Below, piece after piece: positions 17,636-26,105 of a stretch of DNA of 64,000 nucleotides. The stretch's first letter is position 1. Every line of letters begins with the position of its first letter. A program made the position numbers and the translations under genes. The stretch lies in assembly GCA_020161365.1 (NCBI GenBank), contig JAIUNU010000003.1, forward strand, positions 186,001-250,000, read 5' to 3'. This stretch comes from Pseudomonadota bacterium (GTDB lineage Bacteria > Pseudomonadota > Alphaproteobacteria > Caulobacterales > Caulobacteraceae). Under the pieces are notes generated by a model, which worked only from the letters and a program-made list of their open reading frames with translations, was not told the DNA's origin and made no database searches.

Positions 17636-18331
17636 TTGTCCAGAACCAAGGGCGCGAAGGATCTCGACTACGAGGCCAAGCGCCGCGACTTGTTGGAGAA
17701 GATGACGCTTCACCTCATGGCGCGGGGCGGCGAGCGCGCGAGCTTTCGCGACCTGGCCGCCGCCGCCGAGGTGTCGCCGCCGACCCTGCGCCATTATTTC
17801 GGCGACCGCCGCGCGGTGATCGACGCGGTGCTGGAGGAGTGCCTGCGCCGGGGCCGCCCGGGCCTCGACGCCCAGCGCCTCAGCGACCTGCCCTTCGAGG
17901 CCTCGATCTACACCTATGCCCGCAGCCTCGTGAACGCGCTGCGGGCCGAGAAGACGGTGCGCCTGGGCGATGTGTTCGCCCTCAGCCTGGCCGAGGGCCT
18001 GATGGATCCGAGCTATGGCCGCCCGGCTCTGGAACACATTGTGGAGCCGACCCTGCAGGCCCTGGAGGCGCGACTGAAGCTGCACATCGCGCGCGGCGAG
18101 ATGCGGGCCGACGTCGATCCGCGCATGGCGGCGCTGCAACTGGTCTCGCCGCTGCTGCTGGCCTGTCTGCATCAGGATCAGCTGGAGGGCGCGCACCTGC
18201 GCGCCATGAACCTGGAAAAGCTGATCGCCAGCACCTGCGGGGCGTTCCTGCGCGCCTTCGCCACGTCTCCGCCCGTGTGGGGAACCGACGAGCCGCCGGA
18301 GCCGGTCCTGGCCGCCGCCGACTGGGGCTGA
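17636..18331 (+). CDS. TetR family transcriptional regulator
   Basis: A 231-residue regulator with an N-terminal TetR helix-turn-helix (ASFRDLAAAAEVSPPTLRHYFGDRRAVIDAVL, residues about 35-66) and a helical ligand domain. The start is TTG 17636, with AAGGAG ten bases upstream; no suitable ATG exists nearby. It sits immediately upstream of the DUF3429-SDR-HTH genes on the same strand. The ligand is unknown. Confidence 0.85.
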   Translation: MSRTKGAKDLDYEAKRRDLLEKMTLHLMARGGERASFRDLAAAAEVSPPTLRHYFGDRRAVIDAVLEECLRRGRPGLDAQRLSDLPFEASIYTYARSLVNALRAEKTVRLGDVFALSLAEGLMDPSYGRPALEHIVEPTLQALEARLKLHIARGEMRADVDPRMAALQLVSPLLLACLHQDQLEGAHLRAMNLEKLIASTCGAFLRAFATSPPVWGTDEPPEPVLAAADWG

Positions 18332-18369
18332 GGGCGGCACAAACCCTTAAGCGGTTCGCCGCCCTTTCT

Positions 18370-18427
18370 TTATACCAGTTGATATACTAAATATCTCTCG
18401 ATCAGGTTTGACCGAGGGAGACGTCCG
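18370..18427 (+). promoter_or_regulatory. AT-rich promoter/operator before the DUF3429 gene
   Basis: A small A+T-rich patch contains a GATAT-ACTAA-ATATC dyad at 18381-18395 and TTTGACCGAGGGAG close to the start at 18428. This fits a promoter controlled by the upstream TetR, but the elements are short. Confidence 0.4.
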
Positions 18428-18940
18428 ATGGACGGCGCGATCCACATCCTGGAACCCCGTGGCGACAGCGCCCCGCGCGCGAGCGCCGGCGCCGGCGCCG
18501 CTAAGGCCATGACCGTGCTCGGCGTCCTGGGCCTGATCCCGTTTGTCGCCCCGCCGCTTCTGCTTCTCGCCGGCCTGCTGCCCGCCGGAACGGCGTGGAT
18601 CGCCCAAGCCGCCTATGCCGGCGCGATCCTCGCCTTCCTCGGCGGCGTCCGGGCGGCGCAGGCCGCGCTGGGCGCGCGGGCGGACATCGCCACCCTGGTG
18701 ATCGCCATGGCCCCGCCGATCGTCGGCTTCGCGGTCGCGGCCCTGGTCTCCGGCGCCGGTTCGCCCGTCCTGGTCTCGGCCGGCCTGCTGGGTCTTGCGC
18801 TCGCCCTCGCAGCGCAGGGCGCCTGGGACATGACCGCGCGCGCCCTGCCTGACTGGTATCGCAAGCTGCGATTGCCTCTGACCGTCGTCGCGTGCGGCGC
18901 CCTGCTGGTCGGCGCGCTGCTGGCGAGCCTGCCGGCATGA
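18428..18940 (+). CDS. DUF3429 inner-membrane protein
   Basis: A 170-residue protein with about five membrane segments. GLIPFVAPPLLLLAG and AYAGAILAFLGGVRAA match the DUF3429 pattern, and WYRKLRLPLTVVACGALL closes it. GGGAGACGTCCG precedes the ATG. Its stop overlaps the following SDR start (ATGA). Function is unknown; related genes often lie near SDR and photolyase-type genes. Confidence 0.82.
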   Translation: MDGAIHILEPRGDSAPRASAGAGAAKAMTVLGVLGLIPFVAPPLLLLAGLLPAGTAWIAQAAYAGAILAFLGGVRAAQAALGARADIATLVIAMAPPIVGFAVAALVSGAGSPVLVSAGLLGLALALAAQGAWDMTARALPDWYRKLRLPLTVVACGALLVGALLASLPA

Positions 18941-19659
18941 GCGACCGCCTCGCCATCGTTGTCGGCGCCAGCGGCGGTCTTGGTCGCGCCTTCGTGGCGC
19001 GCCTGGCCGCCGAGCCGGGCTGGAGCGCCGTCATCGGCGTCGGCCGCGCGCGTCCGGACGACTGGCCCGAAGATCCTCGCACCCCGTTTCTGGCCGTTGA
19101 CCTGCTGGACGAGACCGCCCTCGCCGATCTCGCCCGCCAGCTTCGCGAGCGGGGCGTCGTCACCCTGCTGCTGATCGCCACCGGCCTGCTGCACGACGCC
19201 GGCCTGACGCCCGAAAAGAGCATGCGCGCGGTCAGCGCCGCAGCGATGCTGCGCCTGTTCGAGGTCAACACGATCATCCCCAGCCTGGTGCTCAAGCACC
19301 TGGCCCCGCTGCTCCCCAAGGACGAGCCGAGCGTCATCGCCGCGATCTCCGCCCGGGTCGGCAGCATCGGCGACAACCGCCTGGGCGGCTGGCACGCCTA
19401 TCGCGCCAGCAAGGCGGCGCTGAACATGATGATCCGCTGCCAGGCGCTGGAGCTGCAACGCGAGCGCCCGCGCGCCGTCTGCGTGGCGCTGCACCCCGGC
19501 ACCGTCGCCACCGCGCTCAGCGCGCCGTTCGCCCGCTCGCCCAAGACCCTGTTCACCCCCGACGACGCCGCCCAGCGCCTGCTCAAGACGCTGTCCCAGC
19601 TGGAGCCCGCCGATAGCGGCGGCTTCTTCGCCTATGACGGCCAGCCCATCCCCTGGTGA
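18937..19659 (+). CDS. SDR family NAD(P)-dependent oxidoreductase (CsgA-like)
   Basis: A 240-residue SDR of the C-factor type. It has GASGGLGRAF at about residues 10-19, a serine in ISARVGSIG, and YRASKAALN carrying the Tyr and Lys. It overlaps the DUF3429 gene by four bases and is followed after 34 bases by the HTH gene. The substrate is unknown. Confidence 0.87.
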   Translation: MSDRLAIVVGASGGLGRAFVARLAAEPGWSAVIGVGRARPDDWPEDPRTPFLAVDLLDETALADLARQLRERGVVTLLLIATGLLHDAGLTPEKSMRAVSAAAMLRLFEVNTIIPSLVLKHLAPLLPKDEPSVIAAISARVGSIGDNRLGGWHAYRASKAALNMMIRCQALELQRERPRAVCVALHPGTVATALSAPFARSPKTLFTPDDAAQRLLKTLSQLEPADSGGFFAYDGQPIPW

Positions 19660-19693
19660 GCCGCTCGCCCTTCCCCCCACGGAGACGCCCCGC

Positions 19694-20200
19694 ATGTTGA
19701 TCCCCAGCGATGTCGCCCGCGCCGTCCGCCGCACGACGACCACCTTCGTCCTCAACTGGATCGACGCCCGTCAGCGGGCGATGGACCTGGACCCGCTGGA
19801 GTTCCTGATCGTCCACACGATCGCCGCCGCCAACCTGCAGCACCTGCCCAACAGCCAGCGCGCCGACCTGAGCGACCCCGAGGCCGGCGACGAGCGTCAC
19901 CCGGTGTCGATCGAGGGCGTGGCCGCCGCGCTGAACGTCTCCAGCGAGACCGTCCGCCGCCGCCTCAAGGCGCTCGTCGCCCGCGGCCTCGTCGAGCGGA
20001 TGGGTCCGCTGGAGGACGACGACGGCGAGCGCAGCGGCCTCAGCGCGGGCCTCGCCATCAATCTCAAGGCCCTGGAGGCCCCGGCCATGCGCCGCTCGCT
20101 GGGCCTGGAGCTGTCGCAGTTGTGGCGCCTACTGCTGTCGCTAGAGCAGTTGGGCGTCATCCGCATCAACCGCCAGCACATCGCCAACATGGCGGCGTAA
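19694..20200 (+). CDS. helix-turn-helix transcriptional regulator
   Basis: A 168-residue protein. The middle has a winged-helix DNA-binding segment (VSIEGVAAALNVSSETVRRRLKALVARGLVERMG, about 75-108). The flanks are helical with no recognised ligand domain. ACGGAGACGCC sits before ATG 19694. It closes the TetR-DUF3429-SDR group, so it may co-regulate it. The family is not assigned. Confidence 0.75.
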   Translation: MLIPSDVARAVRRTTTTFVLNWIDARQRAMDLDPLEFLIVHTIAAANLQHLPNSQRADLSDPEAGDERHPVSIEGVAAALNVSSETVRRRLKALVARGLVERMGPLEDDDGERSGLSAGLAINLKALEAPAMRRSLGLELSQLWRLLLSLEQLGVIRINRQHIANMAA

Positions 20201-20227
20201 GGCCGGGCCGGGAGCATCCTGCCGCCA

Positions 20228-20254
20228 GCCTGCTGCCATTCCCCGTCAGCAGGC
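20228..20254 (+). terminator. hairpin between the HTH gene and uvrB
   Basis: GCCTGCTG and CAGCAGGC form a perfect 8-bp stem around an 11-base loop. It lies 28 bases after the HTH gene stop and before uvrB. There is no U-tract, so termination is only possible. Confidence 0.4.
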
Positions 20255-20293
20255 CCCCTAGCCTTCGCCCCTGTGCGCTCTTAACTTGGGCCC

Positions 20294-22543
<2,250 letters not shown>

Positions 22544-22544
22544 A

Positions 22545-22755
22545 ACCCTCTCCCCCTGCGGGAGAGGGTGGCCGCGCAGCGGCCGGGTGAGGGGTCGCGC
22601 GGGCCCTTCCGGACAGACCTATCCACCCCTCATCCGCCGGCCTCCGGCCGCCACCTTCTCCCGCAAGGGGAGAAGGAAGGGGGCGAGTGGGAGACGCCAG
22701 CCCCTCTCCTCCCCCACCGGGGGAGGGGGACCGGCGAACGCCGGTGGAGGGGGCC
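22545..22755. repeat. composite GC-rich repeat cluster after uvrB
   Basis: Three hairpin units in tandem: CCCTCTCC...GGAGAGGG around 22546-22567, a CACCTTCTCCCGC...GGGGAGAAGG unit around 22651-22677, and CTCCCCCACC...GGTGGAGGGGG around 22709-22752. The inner arms of the first two also pair with each other. The end of the cluster runs into a vapC remnant. Confidence 0.75.
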
Positions 22756-22769
22756 AGATCGGCGGCCGC

Positions 22770-22952
22770 GACGTCGCGCTGCAGGCCGCGCGGCATTACC
22801 GGACCCTGCGCGCCCTGGGCGTCACGCCCCGCAAGACCATCGACACCCTGATCGCCGCGCGGTGCCTCGAGAGCGGCCACGCCCTGCTGTTCAGCGCCCG
22901 GGATTTCGAACCGTTCGTCGAGCACCTGGGGCTGGCGTCGGGGATGGGGTGA
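22770..22952 (+). pseudogene. vapC toxin remnant, C-terminal part only
   Basis: The frame encodes about 60 residues ending in RKTIDTLIAARCLE and FSARDFEPFVEHLGL. This matches the end of VapC PIN-domain ribonucleases, including the later acidic residues (TIDTLIAARC and the RDFEPF region). The first half of the domain and any start codon are missing, replaced by the repeat cluster. No vapB antitoxin is present. It is therefore a relic; the remaining frame is open to the stop. Confidence 0.7.
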
Positions 22953-23002
22953 GGCGGGGGAAGGTGTTAGCCTCTCGGACACCGCTCACGGCAGTGTGGC
23001 CT

Positions 23003-23194
23003 TTAAAGCTTACGACTAGCAGGTCTGACGAACCCCCGAGCGACAAGGTTCTGATATGTTACACGAACATGAGCGTCCACGCGCTTGGCACCGAAGGAGC
23101 CGACACGCACTACAGACTCACGCTCTGCCATTGAAGAATCAAACGGCAGATCCAGCTGCTTTGGATTTTTCACTGCCGGTCCCCACCGCGTCAT
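23003..23194 (-). CDS. small protein downstream of the AvcD-like deaminase, unknown function
   Basis: A 63-residue basic protein on the same strand, its ATG 7 bases after the deaminase stop. It has no membrane segment; the C-terminal half is Arg/Lys/Val-rich (VVRVGSFGAKRVDAHVRV). There is no strong ribosome binding site, so translation may be coupled to the deaminase. It lies within the AT-rich stretch. No family is recognised. Its tight position suggests it belongs to the defence unit. Confidence 0.55.
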   Translation of the reverse strand: MTRWGPAVKNPKQLDLPFDSSMAERESVVRVGSFGAKRVDAHVRVTYQNLVARGFVRPASRKL

Positions 23195-23201
23195 TTTTAA
23201 C

Positions 23202-24743
23202 TTAAACTTCGGCGAGCCGAGCTAAGCTACCAACAGCCATTTTCTCCCGCGCCGCAAAATCGTCAAGAGCTTCAGTGCGAGCTGGATGCGCAAAACGACG
23301 CAGGGGTAAATTTAGTTTACCTCCTGATTTCCGATTTCCCCGCCCATAGAAGAGCTTGAGCATGTTCTTCGGAGCAGCCCCTTCGTATTGCACAAATATC
23401 ACCTTGTTCAAAGCATGCGCCTCGTCAGTGGATATTGCATCATGATGCAATTCCAATGCTAGACTTTTCGGATAAGGCTCAACATATACAACTCTAGAAA
23501 TACCCGCTGCAACAATATGCCTAGCGCATCCGTGGCATGGATAGGTTGTTGAATACAACGTTGAACCTATTAGACCGCTCGCACCAGATCTAGCTACTGA
23601 AATTATGGCTTCCATTTCCGCATGAACAGCTCGTGAAAATTCTATCAATCCTTTAATTCGACTACTTCTAACAGACTTTGTAGTTTCGCGAAGCTTACCG
23701 TTAACTAGCAGCTTCGCTTTATTTAAAGATGATGCCGTTTCAGTCGCGAGCTCATCCTTCTTCTTATCATTATAACAAATACCCCCCCAATTGTGGCAGC
23801 GGTCGTCACCATCACCAGAAGAATATAATCCGCCACCATACGCTGGAACATCATTCGTTCCCGTACCTATTACCTCTCCGTGCTTATTCACAATCACCGC
23901 GCCAACTTGTCTTGATAGACAAGCACTACGCGCAGCCGCTGTTGCTGCCGCATACATGGAACTTTCATCCACAGTCGGCGTAATCAACTCAGTCCCAAAT
24001 ATTACATCAAGGAAGCGCCCAATCGCTCTAGTCGGCCTAGTGAGCGAAAACGTGTCATTTCTAATGAAATAATCGGCGCGCTCCATAGCATCGGACACGC
24101 GCTGCCCGCTATCAATTCCCTCATTTTCGTCAATACGCATCGCCCTAATAACATCTTCCGATCTATGGAATTTACTTTCCAACCGCCTTTTTCTAACATC
24201 CTCTGGAGCAAATACACCAATCATCCAAATCATATCTTTATACACAGATCTCAATCTATCAAATTCTTCAGGATTCTTGATAGAATCTATAATTGTAAAA
24301 TGCCGGCGACTTACTGGAGGCGGAGATAAGCCATCAGAATTGGCGCTTGCGGCTTGAACTGGCCGCTTCGATGATATTTCCGCTATAGCAAGATCAATTA
24401 CAGTCGTTGGACCGTAAGCCCTCCTCAACTCACTGCCAATTTTTTGAAGAGATTCAACACGAGTGGCCTGATCGCTTACATCATGCTCCATTCCAACCTT
24501 GGCAGCATTACCAGCGATTAGATTACTAACCTTTATCACATCCCCGGATGTATAAGCGTAGTCCCTCCTCAATGATTCAGCTATAATCTCAGAACATGTC
24601 GAGACTCCTGAGCCAATCGGACCAACTACCGCTATAACTAACTCTTCTGTATCTCGCTCAGAAGGATTTGCGACTACCAAGTCGATTGATTGCCCCTGAG
24701 CAAGCACCAACTTTGGATCTAGTGCTTGCGATTTTCTAACCAT
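23202..24743 (-). CDS. AvcD-like anti-phage deoxycytidylate deaminase
   Basis: A 513-residue two-domain protein. The N-terminal part (about 33-250) is a nucleoside-kinase-like P-loop domain beginning VVGPIGSGVSTC, where valine replaces the usual Walker A lysine, and with IIDSIKNPEEFDRLR near 152. The C-terminal part (about 260-460) is a cytidine/dCMP deaminase: HAE at 374-376 and PCHGC at 402-406 give the zinc ligands and catalytic Glu376. This architecture is that of AvcD-type proteins, which deplete dCTP/dCMP pools during phage infection. ATG 24743 has GGGGGAG upstream; ATG 24764 is a weaker choice. Base composition is AT-rich, unlike uvrB and the TonB receptor genes around it. Confidence 0.85.
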   Translation of the reverse strand: MVRKSQALDPKLVLAQGQSIDLVVANPSERDTEELVIAVVGPIGSGVSTCSEIIAESLRRDYAYTSGDVIKVSNLIAGNAAKVGMEHDVSDQATRVESLQKIGSELRRAYGPTTVIDLAIAEISSKRPVQAASANSDGLSPPPVSRRHFTIIDSIKNPEEFDRLRSVYKDMIWMIGVFAPEDVRKRRLESKFHRSEDVIRAMRIDENEGIDSGQRVSDAMERADYFIRNDTFSLTRPTRAIGRFLDVIFGTELITPTVDESSMYAAATAAARSACLSRQVGAVIVNKHGEVIGTGTNDVPAYGGGLYSSGDGDDRCHNWGGICYNDKKKDELATETASSLNKAKLLVNGKLRETTKSVRSSRIKGLIEFSRAVHAEMEAIISVARSGASGLIGSTLYSTTYPCHGCARHIVAAGISRVVYVEPYPKSLALELHHDAISTDEAHALNKVIFVQYEGAAPKNMLKLFYGRGNRKSGGKLNLPLRRFAHPARTEALDDFAAREKMAVGSLARLAEV

Positions 24744-24855
24744 CCCACTCCCCCTAAGCTCCATGAAGCAAAACGCAAATCCCAATCGAACGCAACCAAT
24801 CCGCGCCCCCCGCCCCTACTCGCCACACTCGAAGATTGACGATCACCTTCTTCCA

Positions 24856-24930
24856 CCCCGCCCTCGCCCTTGGCACCTACGTCATGCGGGTAGCACGCAT
24901 GACGCGCGGGATGACGGTGAAGGGGCGGGG
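24856..24930. ncRNA. long imperfect hairpin upstream of the deaminase gene, candidate structured RNA
   Basis: CGTCATGCG (24880-24888) and CGCATGACG (24896-24904) form a perfect 9-bp hairpin. It lies inside an outer stem of CCCCGCCCT (24856) and AGGGGCGGGG (24921-24930). The element is about 110 bases before the deaminase start, where AvcD-type systems can carry an RNA antitoxin. It could equally be a GC-rich repeat or a terminator. Confidence 0.35.
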
Positions 24931-24954
24931 ACGGATTTACGTTGACAGTGCATT

Positions 24955-25189
24955 CTATTCACCGCTCGCCCGCCGCCGCGCCTCCGCCCGCACCTCCCGC
25001 AGCGAACGCTCCTCAACCCCACTCCCCAGCCCCTCATCGACCAGCCGTTGCAGCCGGTCGATCCCATCCGCGCGGTCCTGGTCGCGGCGGCGCAGACATA
25101 CTCGCTGGCGTTGGGATAGCAGCCCGACCGGGTCTGGTCTTCGACCAAGCCAACATCGCATCGGGCAGGGAAACCTTCATCGTCGCCAT
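24955..25189 (-). pseudogene. parD antitoxin relic with two frameshifts
   Basis: Reading from ATG 25189 gives MATMKVSLPDAMLAW. A one-base shift then gives VEDQTRSGCYPNASEYV, and a second shift gives RRRDQDRADGIDRLQRL followed by LREVRAEARRRA to the stop at 24955. Joined, these match a full ParD-type antitoxin of about 78 residues. No parE toxin follows on the same strand. The gene is inactivated unless there are sequencing errors. Confidence 0.72.
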
Positions 25190-25246
25190 GGTTGGCCCCC
25201 AAGGGCGTCATGACGCCATCAGAGGGCGATCGGTGTCAAAGGGCCG

Positions 25247-25305
25247 TAACCCCTCACCCTCCCATCGCAGGCGATGGGCCCCACCCTCTCCCTCTGGGAG
25301 AGGGT
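25247..25305. repeat. short GC-rich repeat
   Basis: CCCATCGC-AG-GCGATGGG is a perfect hairpin. It is followed by ACCCTCTCCCTCTGGGAGAGGGT, related to the first unit of the repeat cluster after uvrB. Confidence 0.65.
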
Positions 25306-25860
25306 TTCGCGCTTCAGCCCTCTTTCTCTGGGAGCGGTTTTACGGGGATTGGCGGGCGTGAACGCTCGGTGTTGGCGGAGCGGATCCCAGCACAATCAAC
25401 GCCTTGTCACTTTTGCACGCCGCCCGATCCCCGGCGTTGAAACCGCCGCCATAATGACTGCACCTCGTCGCGGGGAAAGGGCGCGTTGGCCAGCGACCGA
25501 TTGCGGCGGCGGGGGGCGGTCGAGCGGTGGAGGTCCGAGGGGGATACTCGGACGGTCCGGGGATCTGGTTGCTGGCCAGACCCGCCCGCCGTCGGCGTGG
25601 TTGGAGGCAAAAGGATGTGTCTTAGCCTGTAGTGGCTCGTCCTCTCCGATCGTCGCGCGCCCGGGAAACCGGGGGCGCGGGTCCCGGTAAGGCCTGAACA
25701 GGGCCACCTGACGGGACGCTGGCGGATAACGGCTGCGCGGAGCGTCCTGGCTTCGTCGAAACGGTACACACACCCCTTGCTTCCGGACGCAGGTCCGGCG
25801 CTCCGCAGCCCTTTCCGTCCCTTCAGCGGCGCGCCGCGTGAAGCGGCGACGCCGTGGGCG
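25306..25860. other. non-coding stretch with several stable hairpins
   Basis: No convincing gene was found here. Hairpins are GTCCGAG/CTCGGAC (25533-25553), CGCGCCCGG-GAAA-CCGGGGGCGCG (25656-25679, GNRA-type loop on the + strand) and GTCCCG/CGGGAC (25681-25717) enclosing a smaller stem-loop. A long minus-strand open frame over 25396-26094 looks like a GC-rich shadow. A structured RNA on the + strand is possible. Confidence 0.35.
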
Positions 25861-25864
25861 CGGC

Positions 25865-26105
25865 GCCGTCAACAAGCCGTCATACTTTAATCGTATATCA
25901 AAACTCGTCTCATTTGCATTTTTTATATGACCGTTCGGAGGGGGGCTTCCCGAACGGCGCATCGCAGACGGGATCCAGCCTCGCACAGATCTTCCCTGAC
26001 GGCCTCCTTGCCGGGCCGCCAGGTCGTTAACCCGTCGGTGTTCGCCGACGGGAGGGGACGGCGCGCGCCTGGGCGGGCGTCGGGACACATTCAACGGAGT
26101 TATCC
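25865..26105 (+). promoter_or_regulatory. promoter and leader of the TonB receptor gene
   Basis: An A+T-rich patch at about 25870-25928 (CATACTTTAATCGTATATCA and further T-runs) is the likely promoter. It is followed by hairpins CCGTTCGG/CCGAACGG (25931-25957) and CCCGTCGG/CCGACGGG (26031-26052). ACGGAG lies just before the start at 26106. ATATCAAA occurs here and in the dyad before the HD-domain gene at 30039, suggesting a shared regulator. Confidence 0.45.

Noticed and set aside
20201..20293. Possible LexA (SOS) site upstream of uvrB
   Set aside because: No GTTC-N7-GTTC pair was found in the 93 bases.
23090..23140. tRNA-like TCAATGGCAGAGC stretch on the minus strand
   Set aside because: No acceptor stem, anticodon loop or T-arm could be folded around it, and it lies within the small gene downstream of the deaminase.
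24790..24954. parE toxin gene after the parD relic
   Set aside because: No ParE-like frame was seen on the minus strand in this stretch; it is mainly the GC-rich hairpin.
25306..25860. Known riboswitch, RNase P RNA, SRP RNA or tmRNA
   Set aside because: None of the conserved motifs known to me (for example the cobalamin or RNase P core sequences) was found. Only generic hairpins are present.
25396..26094. A 232-residue minus-strand frame upstream of the TonB receptor
   Set aside because: Composition is Arg/Pro-rich with no recognisable motif; it crosses the receptor's promoter and hairpins.
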